Shown: in pieces, positions 1-8,491 of the stretch
Numbering within the stretch: position 1 is the stretch's first letter
How the letters are laid out: the number at the start of each line of letters is the position of its first letter
DNA from: Allolobophora icterica
Lineage: Eukaryota; Annelida; Clitellata; Crassiclitellata; Lumbricidae
NCBI GenBank assembly: GCA_963556255.1
Contig: OY744611.1
Location: 9,158,876 to 9,222,875 of the forward strand
DNA length: 64,000 nucleotides
Reading direction: 5' to 3'
Program-made: the position numbers and the translations under genes
Notes under the pieces: model-generated
Databases searched by the model: none
What the model saw: only the letters and a program-made list of their open reading frames with translations
Told to the model about the DNA's origin: nothing

Positions 1-123
1 AATGGAACCATCTGTGTGAAAATGCACTTTTGCAAGGTAACATGATGATATCGTCAAAAGTGCAGGAATCTGTGAGCCAGAATATGGTGTCGATGTAAAG
101 GCGTTTCCAGATTCACACGTAAT
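1..123 (-). CDS. CUB domain C-terminal half exon (partial, host gene 2)
   Basis: On the minus strand an acceptor (TTATTGCAG at 124-132) opens a phase-0 exon that runs off the left edge of the window. It begins ITCESGNAF and contains HFHTDGS, the conserved late-CUB strand. It closely resembles the exons at 2954-3116 and 51120-51282, so it is the second half of a CUB domain whose first half is at 1189-1364. CUB domains are extracellular beta-sandwich modules of secreted or membrane proteins. The frame is open throughout what is visible. Confidence 0.8.
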   Translation of the reverse strand, partial: MTCESGNAFTSTPYSGSQIPALLTISSCYLAKVHFHTDGSI

Positions 124-1188
124 CTGCAATAACACAAGGAAAGCAAACTTCTTCGAATAAGAGTCAAGACTCTGTACATATGAATGACGTTTTGGAGAAA
201 ACCATCAATCAGTTAGGCCACGATAGATTTTTTACAAACTACCCAATACGGCGTAGTACGAATAGTGGGCGTGTGTTTCTATGTGATTCTGCGACAGCAT
301 GGCAAAGAAAGCCTGCTTGAAGACCAATTTTTATTCTTAATTCAAAACTTTCCACCTCAGAAATTTGTAAAATACTTGACTGTTAATTACAATTAAATTT
401 TCTTCCTGTCATGAAGAATAACTGCAGATATATCTGGATGTAATTGGAATTGACAAGCTTGGCTGTATTATTATTAAAGAGGAAAGTGTTATATTTATGT
501 AAACTACTCCTTCGATGAAGTCGCTTCACGCCCACACCCACAGGATAGGTTAAGCGGTATTCTTTTAGCTCTATTGTGGTGTAGTCAGTTAACTGATACG
601 AAATTGCACCTTTTGATAAGCACACATCATATGCGCAAACCTCCGTACCAAAATTAATAGGTGCTAGGCCGATACTTGTTTCAACCCATCAGCTACCGTA
701 GCATAATTAGGCACACAATACTTAAATTTTCTTTCAGATTATTTAGCTAAATCAACAGTTCACTCTCGACAGGAGTTTGGTTGACAGAAAGAATATTCTA
801 AATGCATGAATCTATAAACTGCTCACGTCAGCAATAATTAACGCCAGTTGTATGAGTGATCAGCTGAAAAATTATACTCACGCAGCTACTCCGTTATCGT
901 GCTCAATTAGCTTCTGTAATGGGATGGGAGTTTAACTTATGGCATAGCTGAATTGATTCTGCGAACCGAGTGGGCTGCAGTTAAGTGGTGTTTTTAAATA
1001 CTCGTCAACGGCGACTTTTAGCAAATGTAATTACTAAGTGAATAGAATTTGCTTCCATAACAGTGATCATTCATCGCATTTAGGACTTAAATAACCTGTT
1101 GTAGGATAGTCTAACTTTTTATTTACAGTATGATCATGCCTAGTATTCAGCATCTAAAAGACATTTTTAGTAAAAACTTAATACATAC
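124..1188. other. Intron of CUB-C domain, nothing recognised
   Basis: About 1.06 kb between the two half-exons of the third CUB domain. The only structure seen is that the first ~60 bases past the exon resemble the flanks of the other C-half exons (3120-3180 and 51290-51340), which shows that the duplication unit included intron sequence. No transposon ends or convincing open frame were seen. Confidence 0.5.
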
Positions 1189-1364
1189 CGTTACCCAATC
1201 TTTGTCCAACTGGGTATTGAATGCTGAAAACGTAATGATGACTGAGTGTCCAGGCGAAACAGAGATATAACTGTAACAGTCTTGATTGTTGGCGTAATTA
1301 GCCGCCGGATAATATGGGGATAGAATTTTTCCAGTAGTTTCAGAGAAATGCGTAATGCCACAGA
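1189..1364 (-). CDS. CUB domain N-terminal half exon (host gene 2, CUB-C)
   Basis: Minus-strand exon of 176 nt, phase 1 to phase 0. The acceptor is TTTTGTACAG and the donor is ACG|GTATGT. It encodes VCGITHFSETTGKILSPYYP, then the NxxDC step and a VIITFSAFNTQLDKDWVT strand, which is the typical first half of a CUB domain with its first two cysteines. It pairs in phase with the C-half exon at 1-123. About 500 bp including intron flanks is paralogous to 19870-20500, which indicates tandem duplication. Confidence 0.88.
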
Positions 1365-2229
1365 CTGTACAAAACACAAGAAACAGAATCATTTATTACA
1401 GGTCTGTCCGCTAATGTAAAAATTTCTTTATTACGGGTTCTTGCAACTAAATGCAGGTCGAAGGGGTTTGTTTTATGTTTCGTTAGACAGTTCTGGTTGA
1501 GTAAGCAGGCATATGAGTAATGTTCATTTTGAAGCACTCACGCTTCTGAGAAATTGCTTATTATTTTACATTCTCGTAATCGTTGTGGTTTTTATGTTGA
1601 CTAACTATCGAACAATATCTACGTATAGATGAATGCCCGAACGAAGCGTCTTTTACCATATGCGAGGGATTGGCAGTGGGTTCGTGTACTGCGAGTTTCT
1701 TCACCAGGAACTCCCAACTACCGTTTGCATTTTGACTTTCAAATTTGCCCTTGACCATCTTTGTCCTGAGCCGCTCGAGTTGGTTATCTTGTCTCCAGAT
1801 AAGAGTGTGCTCAGTGTTTTTGAAATCACTCGTTTTAATTCGAACCTCAATGCTTTCTCGAATGATAATTATACGTATGCTTGATGCAGGTTTACGCTAA
1901 CTTAAACGATATTTAGAAATCGAACATTTGTGCTGTGAATAAGTTTATGAGCCAACGAAACACGCAGGATAGGCCAAACAATGTCGTCTAAACTTGATCA
2001 AACGGCGTTCGCTTTCACTTCGACCAAAAACTGGATGATAATATAAGTATGGATGACCAGTTTTGAGTCTGGTTAGTGGTGCAGTTAATCCTTATATCTA
2101 TTACTAATGAAAATCTCGTCTGATGCTGAAATGCTGATATGCAAGGGTAGGCCTACATAGCCTATACACATAGGCTTCAAGCATCCTTTTAAACTTTCAT
2201 AGGTGCAAACTTAGATAGGCCTATATTCA
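1365..2229. other. Intergenic/intronic stretch with a possible decayed exon at 1561-1884
   Basis: Minus strand 1884-1561 holds an open frame with coding-like composition (contains NGSWEFLVKKLAVHE and ends HNDYENVK then stop). The last ~50 bp are also conserved near 20430, where the frame again ends NDYENVK-stop. No clean acceptor was found for the longer part. It could be a terminal exon or a relic of a paralogous gene. The rest of the stretch has nothing recognisable apart from an AGGCCTA-rich patch at 2140-2225. Confidence 0.3.
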
Positions 2230-2446
2230 TACATTGTATATGACGATGAGTTCTCTGCCAGAAGGCAGGTCCATTGGCTTTCATGCAACCTTGGGGATGA
2301 GATGAGTGAGGTAGTTTGCCGTTGCCTTCGTCACAGACAATTGTGAGTGAGCAACTTCTCCAAGGTCGCTACTCAGTGGTTTAGGTAGATTGGAACCTTC
2401 GACCCTCTGGTTATAAGGCACAGAGCATACCGCTATACCAGCGTTG
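2230..2446 (-). repeat. tRNA-derived SINE
   Basis: Read on the minus strand, the head (about 2446-2385) looks like a tRNA. It has an A-box-like TGGTATAGCGG, an anticodon-arm-like CTCTG...CAGAG hairpin and a B-box-like GGTTCCAATC. A non-tRNA body follows to about 2230. Boundaries are approximate and no target duplication was confirmed. Confidence 0.5.
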
Positions 2447-2690
2447 TATACTTATATACAAAACACATGATATGAGCATACATACGTTCAGATATGCATG
2501 CAAACACAAACAAAGATGATGTACATACACAAATTATGTTCCAACATACATACAATAACGCATGTAAATAGACATAGATACAGAGTAGCATACGTATGCA
2601 TGTCAACATACATAGATAAATATGTACATGTTTATATTAATACATGCATATTTACATACATACCTACACATGTAGCCTATGCGTCAGGTT
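2447..2690. repeat. Degenerate ACAT-rich low-complexity tract
   Basis: Interrupted ACATAC/ATACAT units over about 240 bp. The open frames that cross it are products of simple sequence. Confidence 0.8.
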
Positions 2691-2953
2691 ACATTGTAAC
2701 GTTGACTGTTGGATGATGAAAAGAAGTGATGCTGTTAAAACTCTTTTAATTCTGAATTAGAACTTCGCCTATCTGTAATTGGAAAGAGAGGGTCGTAATT
2801 TAAATGTCCTGTTGAGGGTGTTTGTGTTTGATGACATCTTGTTTGTGCTCTTCTAATGTTTTCATTATATTCTTAGTTCAGATTCCTTTAATTATTAGTA
2901 GGGTATTTATAATTAAATATGCAGTAGTTATCAATTATTTGTAAATAATTTAC

Positions 2954-3116
2954 CTGAAGTGAAATTGTATGTGAAACTGAAACCTGTGTTTGTAATGGAA
3001 CCATCTGTGTGAAAATAAAGTTTTACAACGTAGCATGATGGTATCGTCAAATCTGCAGGAATCTGTGAACCGGAATATGGTGGCGATGAAAATGCGTTTC
3101 CAGATTCACACGTAAT
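2954..3116 (-). CDS. CUB domain C-terminal half exon (host gene 2, CUB-B)
   Basis: Minus-strand exon of 163 nt, phase 0 to phase 1. The acceptor is TTTATTGTAG and the donor is TCAG|GTAAAT. It encodes ITCESGNAFSSPPYSGSQIP, a cysteine, then KLYFHTDGS and GFSFTYNFTS, which is the second half of a CUB domain with its second cysteine pair. Phases match the N-half exon at 19958-20130, so the intron between them would be ~16.8 kb. It contains a LINE and the Polinton. The phase-1 end matches the start of the CUB-C exon at 1364. Confidence 0.88.
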
Positions 3117-3596
3117 CTACAATAAAAGAAACACAGCAAAATCCTTCGACAAAGCTCCAAGAGTGTGTATACGGCAATTGTATTTGTAACTGAGCGTTCA
3201 TATAGCGCATCTATAAAATCAGAGACATAGATGTTTATATGATGTTAAGTGTTATTTAGAACAGAAAATATTTCGGTTAGTAAACAGCTCAGATAAATAG
3301 AAGTGGCAGGCACGCGCAGACTCTGACCCAACCAACAGCTTCCTAACTAGAGTTAACAGATGACAGCAAGTTCAGAGTTTCTGAAGCTTGTAGTAGAATG
3401 TAGAATTAAGAACGACAATCATAGGCGATCTGATACGTGACCAATTATGCTCACGGTTGTCTCATCGTCCAACACATATAGAGTATAGAAGGATGATGAC
3501 AATGCGTAATAATACAGTCTAAAGAGTATTACTACTAACTTGAAAGATTTATCGAGCAAAAACCGGATTTAGATAAAATAAAATGTCAAAATGACA
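3117..3596. other. Intron sequence, nothing recognised
   Basis: Intron of CUB-B left of the nested LINE. Apart from short similarity to the other C-half exon flanks in the first ~60 bp, no gene or repeat was recognised. Confidence 0.5.
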
Positions 3597-3717
3597 GAGA
3601 GACGATATAGATGCTGCTATTACAGTCATGAGCCTTGCAATGAGATCAGTAGAGGCAGGAATCACAATAAACGGACGATTGCTCAATAATCTGCGTTTTG
3701 CGGACGATATTGATGTG
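3597..3717 (+). mobile_element. LINE reverse transcriptase fragment, left piece split by the Polinton
   Basis: The plus-strand frame encodes AGITINGRLLNNLRFADDID, the classic approach to the reverse-transcriptase catalytic FADD motif of a non-LTR retrotransposon. It stops at the Polinton end and resumes at 19052 in the same frame. The target duplication GATGTG covers the codons just after FADDI. The element is 5'-truncated; its left boundary is approximate. Confidence 0.85.
3712..3717. repeat. Target-site duplication of the Polinton (left copy, GATGTG)
   Basis: The 6 bp directly before the left AGT terminus are repeated exactly at 19052-19057 after the right ACT terminus. Six-bp duplications are characteristic of Polinton integration. 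Confidence 0.95.
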
Positions 3718-3962
3718 AGTAGTTGTATTTAGACTACACGGGAACAACCACCCAATAACTAGGTTCATAGTCGTGTAATAACCACGTTCATGACGTCATC
3801 ACCGCGTCTCGTGATGATGATGATGATCGTGTAAGATGGTCATCGAAACTATTGGAAATTCCCGCAGTTTTGATGACGCGACTAATACTTCATGTGATCG
3901 AAACTACTAGAACTCCCTGCGGTATCGATCACGCGCCTATGAGTCGTGAGGCGATTACGTTG
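3718..3962 (+). repeat. Polinton left terminal inverted repeat (245 bp)
   Basis: It is the exact reverse complement, by eye, of 18807-19051. It contains a palindromic CRE-like TGACGTCA near 3790, a (GAT)n run, and two consecutive ~40-bp units, each bounded by its own inverted repeat (GTCATCGAAAC/GTTTTGATGAC at 3839-3877; GTGATCGAAAC/GTATCGATCAC at 3894-3932). In protein-primed replicons the termini carry the replication origin, so these may be protein-binding sites (inference). Confidence 0.95.
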
Positions 3963-3964
3963 TT

Positions 3965-3987
3965 TTTTATAACCAGTAGTTATAAAA
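3965..3987. terminator. Perfect 9-bp hairpin 3' of the leftmost gene
   Basis: TTTTATAAC, 5-nt loop, GTTATAAAA lies between the terminal repeat and the 3' end of the minus-strand gene ending at 3998. Its position suggests a 3'-end or boundary element; function is inferred from position only. Confidence 0.4.
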
Positions 3988-3997
3988 GCTATTCATC

Positions 3998-4699
3998 TTA
4001 TTCTTGTGCGTAGAAAAGACGTCTTTGTCTAGCGAATCGATCGATGACTATGACGTCGTTTACTTTTACCTGAATAGAGGGCTTAGCTCCGATATAGATA
4101 TTATCGATTCGAATATCGCAAACGACTTTACAACGCGTATTTATGAGCGTTTTAGGATCGATCGGCTCGTCGTCTGAATCGTATAATCCTGTAGTTATCT
4201 TAGGCGGTACATCTGGATCTCGTGATTTTTCATAGGCAGTTAAAAGTTTTGGATACAGAGTAGGTGGTATATCGGAAAGGATTTTACCATTCTCTTTCTT
4301 TCTGTAAAACATATCCATTTGATCAACATCCGCATCCATTTCATATTTATTAAGCGCGTCTTTCACATCAGATTTTTTAAGATGTTCTTTTACTAGTTTT
4401 AAACACGATTCAAAAATTTCAATCGTTTTCGCTTCGTCTTCGGTTTGGCCTACCATCCTATCATACATGTTTAATGGTAAAGAATACGAGTCTAACAGAC
4501 CCGTTTGTGAAGATTGATTTTCTTGAATCCCATAAGAATATAGCAGTGGGGTTTTTATAGATATTTTATCGATTGTCCCGTCGTCGTATTTGTATTTTAG
4601 AAATATGCGTTGAAATTTCCTTTCGGTGGGAGTAGTCATTTTTGTAACGTCTTCGAAAATAACATTATTAATATCAAAGTTTTTCCATGTGATTGCCAT
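3998..4699 (-). CDS. Conserved Polinton protein of unknown function (233 aa)
   Basis: Open from ATG at 4699 to the stop at 3998, the leftmost gene of the element, 63 bp downstream of the integrase gene on the same strand. There is no catalytic motif I can assign. The centre is charged and probably helical (FESCLKLVKEHLKK). The C-terminus has a beta-rich segment (CDIRIDNIYIGAKPSIQVKV) that resembles, from memory, the end of a family of hypothetical proteins (DUF5871/DUF2738-like) shared by large DNA viruses and Polintons. No signal peptide or membrane segment. A nucleic-acid-binding role is possible but unproven. The start is preceded by an AT-rich stretch like the other genes here. Confidence 0.75.
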   Translation of the reverse strand: MAITWKNFDINNVIFEDVTKMTTPTERKFQRIFLKYKYDDGTIDKISIKTPLLYSYGIQENQSSQTGLLDSYSLPLNMYDRMVGQTEDEAKTIEIFESCLKLVKEHLKKSDVKDALNKYEMDADVDQMDMFYRKKENGKILSDIPPTLYPKLLTAYEKSRDPDVPPKITTGLYDSDDEPIDPKTLINTRCKVVCDIRIDNIYIGAKPSIQVKVNDVIVIDRFARQRRLFYAQE

Positions 4700-4762
4700 A
4701 GTATCTCTTTATTATATGAAAATTATTTTCTTTAAAACGAAATAGCATTTTGAATAATCGTT

Positions 4763-5608
4763 TCACAGCGTCATCAAGTTATCGTTATCGACCCAAGAAT
4801 TGGACGAGTCTGAATATCCTAACCATTTAACGAGTGATTTCTTCCCACGTTTTCTAATCACTTTTTCGATCCTAAATGTTTCTTGAGTCGTCTTCTGTAG
4901 CTCCTGTTCATAGAATGAGCCTTGTATCTCCTCATCGTTATAATCAGTAATCTTATAAGTTGCTGGATTTGTATACTGAACTTGCGCAATTGTGAACATT
5001 TCCTCAGTCCATCTAGGTGTATATCCTTTTTCAAATATGTTTTTCTTCTTCGTTATTCTGACTTTATCTCCAACCGAGAATCTAGGCGCAATAGGCTCTG
5101 AGACCTGTTCGCCGTATAAATTCATATATACAGTCTTTTCATTTGTTTTCATACTAGCCTTAGCGGGCGTCATTTTAATGGAAGAATGTCTAGTGTTGTT
5201 GTAATTACTAACCATTCCGTCTAAAACGTCGATATATCTTCTCGTCGAATTAGCTGAAAAGTACTTAAACATTTTATCTTTCATCGTCCTATTCCATCTC
5301 TCGACCACGCAAGATTTTTCTTCATTCTTCGTAGAGTATAACCCAACCAAATTCTTAACGTCTTTGTTATAAAACTCCTTTCCCTTGTCTACCCATAATT
5401 TAACGGGCTTTCGTCCACTCTCGAGTATCTTCACGAAGCCGCTTGCTGTAGATTTCCCACTCTTATCATTCAATGGCACTATCCATCCGTACTTTGAAAA
5501 CACATCTATAACGGTTAATAGGTATTTCACACCATCGTTTTCTTTAGCGAAGGCTTGCATATCGACTAAATCAGCAGCCCATATCTCATCTATTCCACTA
5601 ACGTACAC
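4763..5608 (-). CDS. Polinton integrase with C-terminal chromodomain
   Basis: Retroviral-type (RVE, DDE) integrase that inserts the element and makes the 6-bp duplication. Counting from GTG at 5608: first Asp in IWAADLVDM (D13), second in LWVDKGKEF (D74), Glu in CVVERWNRTMK (E103). An SH3-like region follows (FSVGDKVRITKKK), then a chromodomain at the C-terminus (RIEKVIRKRGKKSLVKWLGY). There is no ATG near 5608. The same frame stays open upstream to about 5713 and carries conserved-looking residues (DELHKPVVKHF), overlapping the end of the phospholipase gene in another frame. Translation may start at a non-ATG codon or come by -1 frameshift from the upstream gene. The D74-E103 gap has 28 residues against about 35 expected, so a small deletion is possible. 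Confidence 0.92.
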   Translation of the reverse strand: MYVSGIDEIWAADLVDMQAFAKENDGVKYLLTVIDVFSKYGWIVPLNDKSGKSTASGFVKILESGRKPVKLWVDKGKEFYNKDVKNLVGLYSTKNEEKSCVVERWNRTMKDKMFKYFSANSTRRYIDVLDGMVSNYNNTRHSSIKMTPAKASMKTNEKTVYMNLYGEQVSEPIAPRFSVGDKVRITKKKNIFEKGYTPRWTEEMFTIAQVQYTNPATYKITDYNDEEIQGSFYEQELQKTTQETFRIEKVIRKRGKKSLVKWLGYSDSSNSWVDNDNLMTL

Positions 5609-5655
5609 TTTTCTCTTTCTAAAATGTTTTACTACTGGTTTATGTAATTCATCCG

Positions 5656-6201
5656 CTAATTGATCAGTCCATTTCGGATCGGGGCTTTTTTTAAACCTAG
5701 CCCGAGACTCGATTTAACAGACAATATAGGTTTAACTACCGCTCTCTCCATACGCTCTCGGATAGTAGGATTAGGAATATTATTCAAATCATTAATCATT
5801 GCTCTATCGGCAACATTCCTAGAAGCCGTATCAGTGTGTCGATCGTAAGCCAAGTCATGATAATATGCCGCGTTATCTACTCTGTTGATGGGGTTACTCC
5901 AATCTTTAGGAGTGCCATCGGGATTCAGTCTCAAATCCAACCTAGTCCCGGGTCCTGTAAATGAATGACCTGGAAGATGCATCTCACCAGGATATTTAGC
6001 CCAAGGTAACTTTACGTTTCTAGTAACTGAATTCAACGAACCGACTACATCTCCACCTTTCACAGCGGCTCCTTTTACGAATTGAGTTTTAGTCGTTCCG
6101 CATACGATGCATACACCTCGAAGCATGGGTCTATTATTTTTACTGACGGCCTTCTGAAGATCTCTTGTTTCGGTCTTTCCTTTACACTTAACGCAATACA
6201 T
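5656..6201 (-). CDS. Zinc-ribbon plus parvovirus-type phospholipase A2 protein (181 aa)
   Basis: The N-terminus has two CxxC pairs (C3/C6 and C31/C34), a zinc ribbon. A secreted-PLA2-like domain follows as in the parvovirus VP1 unique region: calcium-loop GPGT (83-86) and catalytic YYHDLAYDRH with H115, D116 and Y119. In parvoviruses this enzyme helps escape from endosomes (family knowledge); here it would be a virion entry component (inference). The frame ends after GLGLKKAPIRNGLIN. A run of seven A's (plus strand T7 at 5686-5692) lies in the exact phase of an A_AAA_AAA slippery site, and a -1 shift leads into the integrase frame. The gene is divergent from the ATPase gene across a 34-bp gap. 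Confidence 0.88.
   Translation of the reverse strand: MYCVKCKGKTETRDLQKAVSKNNRPMLRGVCIVCGTTKTQFVKGAAVKGGDVVGSLNSVTRNVKLPWAKYPGEMHLPGHSFTGPGTRLDLRLNPDGTPKDWSNPINRVDNAAYYHDLAYDRHTDTASRNVADRAMINDLNNIPNPTIRERMERAVVKPILSVKSSLGLGLKKAPIRNGLIN
5686..5692 (-). promoter_or_regulatory. Candidate -1 frameshift site (A AAA AAA) joining PLA2 and integrase frames
   Basis: In the phospholipase frame the codons are TTA AAA AAA GCC, so the heptamer A AAA AAA is in phase for -1 slippage. After slipping, the frame continues AGC CCC GAT into the open integrase frame. A possible 5-bp stem (ATCCG/CGGAT, 19-nt loop) lies a few bases downstream. The alternative is a simple one-base indel in a homopolymer. Confidence 0.5.
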
Positions 6202-6235
6202 TTCAGTTTTAATATAGAACTTTTATATATTTAAA
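6202..6235. promoter_or_regulatory. Divergent AT-rich promoter region (34 bp)
   Basis: Separates the minus-strand phospholipase gene from the plus-strand ATPase gene. It contains TTTTATATATTTAAA directly abutting the ATPase ATG. The same TAAAATG arrangement occurs at 7868, 8492, 11059, 11395, 12745, 14848(-) and 18676(-). Confidence 0.5.
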
Positions 6236-7018
6236 ATGGAAGTGAAAGACTTAACGTGGAACGATTTATCGTTGAAAAGATTTAATATCAACCTATTACC
6301 TAAAAGTATAAGGGGCGTAATAGTAGGAAAATCGGGATGCGGTAAGACGACGTTATTGTTAAACTTACTTTTGAGACCCGGATGGCTCGACTATGACAAT
6401 TTGCAAGTATTCGGAAAATCTCTATTTCAACCGGAGTACAAAATTCTTAAGAAGGCATTCGAAGAAAAACTACCAAAAGAAACGATCATCAAGCTGTTTA
6501 ACATTCGAGATGAGATAATGAGGTCTAATACTTCTCCGACGTGTGTTGTTGAAGAGATATCGAAACAGTCAAGAGACAAGTCGGATATCGAATGCAGGTT
6601 TTACGAATCCGCGAACGATGTACCGGATCCGAGAGAGTTGAGCCGTGACAAGAAGAACTTGATGATTTTTGATGATTTACAATTAGAAAAGCAGAACAAA
6701 TGCGAAACGTATTATATTAGGGGCAGGCATAGTAACGTCGACTGTTTGTACCTCGCCCAGAATTATTTTAAATTGCCAAGACAGACTATCCGAGAGAACG
6801 CAAACTTTATTTGTTTATTTCCCCAAGACATGAAGAACGTTTCCCATATCTACAACGATCATGTAAGTACGGACATGTCTATAGAGGAATTTAAAAAACT
6901 ATGCGTGGAGTCGTGGAAACAACCGCATCAATTCGTAGTTATCGACTTAACGAGTGAAAGGAGCAGCGGTAAATACCGTTGTGGATTAGATGAATTTTAC
7001 ATCCCTGAATTAAAATAA
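6236..7018 (+). CDS. DNA-packaging ATPase (A32/FtsK-HerA type)
   Basis: 260 aa. Walker A GKSGCGKT at 31-38 and Walker B NLMIFDDLQLE at about 140-150, followed by a conserved YLAQNYFKLPRQ segment. This is the layout of the poxvirus A32-like packaging ATPases encoded by Polintons, adintoviruses and virophages, which pump the genome into preformed capsids. Length fits the family (~250-280 aa). It begins the rightward block of virion genes; the minor capsid gene starts 16 bp after its stop. No disruption seen. Confidence 0.95.
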   Translation: MEVKDLTWNDLSLKRFNINLLPKSIRGVIVGKSGCGKTTLLLNLLLRPGWLDYDNLQVFGKSLFQPEYKILKKAFEEKLPKETIIKLFNIRDEIMRSNTSPTCVVEEISKQSRDKSDIECRFYESANDVPDPRELSRDKKNLMIFDDLQLEKQNKCETYYIRGRHSNVDCLYLAQNYFKLPRQTIRENANFICLFPQDMKNVSHIYNDHVSTDMSIEEFKKLCVESWKQPHQFVVIDLTSERSSGKYRCGLDEFYIPELK

Positions 7019-7034
7019 AATATACTAGTAAAAA

Positions 7035-7835
7035 ATGGAAGAACTCCTCGTGAAGATACAGGTGAACACAGCACAGACTGCGACTAACACGAATCCGAAA
7101 TCGTCGTTTTACATTTTAGTGGGCAATGAAAAAGACAGAACCGCACGAATATTAACGAAGAACAATCCTGTAATCGAACTAGATAAAACCAAAAAGTACG
7201 AAATGGCTCTAGTCGATTTGTATACTTACTACGTGTTTCCGAATATAGACGCGAGCAACAACAACTTCAGGTATTCACCGGACAATGGTGTGACGTGGTT
7301 TGACGTCGATATTCCGGAAGGATCCTATGAACTCGAGGATATAAACGACTATGTGAAGAAAATCATGAAAGAGAACGGTCATTACGATACCACAAACGAA
7401 GAATATTGCATTACGTTAGAAGCAAACACTAATACATTGAAGGCGGTGTTGACTATCGCTACGAATTACGAGGTCGATTTTAGAACCGCGAACTCGATTA
7501 GAACCGTTCTAGGTTTCGAAAGTCGTCTATACATATCTGGGTATAACGAATCGGAAAACATCGTGAACATAATGAACATAGACAGCTTTCGAGTAACTAG
7601 CGATATAATCGGGGGTTCGTACTCGAATGGATCGACGACGAACGTGATATATTCGTTTTTTCCTACCGTTGGACCTGGTTATAAGATCATCCAAATCCCG
7701 GCTAATTTAATTTATCTTCCCATTACGATGAATACGATTTCATCGATGGAAACGAGACTTACCGACCAAAATGGAAAACTAATTAACATCAGAGGGGAAG
7801 CGATGTCGATCAAGTTTCATATTAGAGAAGTGTGA
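7035..7835 (+). CDS. Putative minor capsid (penton-like) protein
   Basis: 266 aa with many beta strands and no membrane segment. In Polintons the gene next to the ATPase usually encodes the single-jelly-roll minor capsid (penton) protein, and length and composition fit. Supporting features are the VELD-like N-terminal strand region with KKYEMALVDLYTYY and a typical C-terminal pair of strands (METRLTDQNGKLINIRGE) ending with SIKFHIREV. The assignment rests on position, length and general resemblance to Polinton minor capsids rather than a catalytic motif. It would form the fivefold vertices of the capsid. It is complete, with an AT-rich leader (CTAGTAAAAAATG). Confidence 0.72.
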   Translation: MEELLVKIQVNTAQTATNTNPKSSFYILVGNEKDRTARILTKNNPVIELDKTKKYEMALVDLYTYYVFPNIDASNNNFRYSPDNGVTWFDVDIPEGSYELEDINDYVKKIMKENGHYDTTNEEYCITLEANTNTLKAVLTIATNYEVDFRTANSIRTVLGFESRLYISGYNESENIVNIMNIDSFRVTSDIIGGSYSNGSTTNVIYSFFPTVGPGYKIIQIPANLIYLPITMNTISSMETRLTDQNGKLINIRGEAMSIKFHIREV

Positions 7836-7867
7836 AGACTTAAAACTTTATCTTAGTTATATATAAA

Positions 7868-8470
7868 ATGACTCAGTACACAAACTTCTATGTTAATATT
7901 TCAGAAGGACAAAAAGACAAGATTAAACGAGCGCTCGAAGCGGGAGCGGATGGTGTTAGTATTAGACTATCTCACGATGATCTAGAGGGAGACCACGTTT
8001 TAGCTTTTACGAAATCGCAAATAAACAAAATGATGAAAGCTTACCAAGATGGAAAGGGCACGACGATCAAATTGAGTAAAACGCAATTAATATATAACGC
8101 TAAAGTCGAGGGTGGTTTTATCGGAGCTATATTACCATTTCTAGCTACTGCTGGAAAATATATTCTTTCAAGCGTACTGCCTAGTTTAGCACAAGGCGCT
8201 TTAACGGGTATAGGTTCCGCAGCTGCATCGAAAGTTGTAGATAAAATAAGCGGATCGGGAGTATTGTACGTTAAAAAAGGAGACTTAGGTTGTAAAGTAA
8301 GACTGGATGGAAATGGGTTGTATCTGTCTCCGTGGCCGAAAGGTAGTGCGATTGGAGCGGGGTTGTATATGAAAACGGGTAGTGGGTTGTATATGAAAAC
8401 GGGTAGCGGACTTATACTAGGTCCTAATTCGCCTTTCCGAGATATTCCGATTCTCGGTATGTTGCTTTAA
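7868..8470 (+). CDS. Membrane-active / core-like virion protein (PX-like)
   Basis: 200 aa. The polar N-terminal half carries basic motifs (SEGQKDKIKRALEAG, KSQINKMMKAYQDGKG). A hydrophobic, glycine/alanine-rich stretch follows (GGFIGAILPFLATAGKYILS) and then a glycine-rich tail with a tandem duplication of YMKTGSGL. ISGSG and LDGNG fit the adenain-type cleavage pattern (I/L/M)xGx-G, so it may be a precursor processed by the protease at 14414-14848 (inference). Such proteins in Polintons and adintoviruses are compared with adenovirus pVI/pX minor core proteins. A TATAAAATG leader marks the start. Confidence 0.68.
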   Translation: MTQYTNFYVNISEGQKDKIKRALEAGADGVSIRLSHDDLEGDHVLAFTKSQINKMMKAYQDGKGTTIKLSKTQLIYNAKVEGGFIGAILPFLATAGKYILSSVLPSLAQGALTGIGSAAASKVVDKISGSGVLYVKKGDLGCKVRLDGNGLYLSPWPKGSAIGAGLYMKTGSGLYMKTGSGLILGPNSPFRDIPILGMLL

Positions 8471-8491
8471 AATAATCCTCGTATAAATAAA

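Noticed and set aside
5606..5608. GTG at 5608 as the true integrase start
   Set aside because: A GTG start is unusual in animals and conserved-looking integrase residues continue upstream in the same frame, so the real start or recoding site is probably further upstream.
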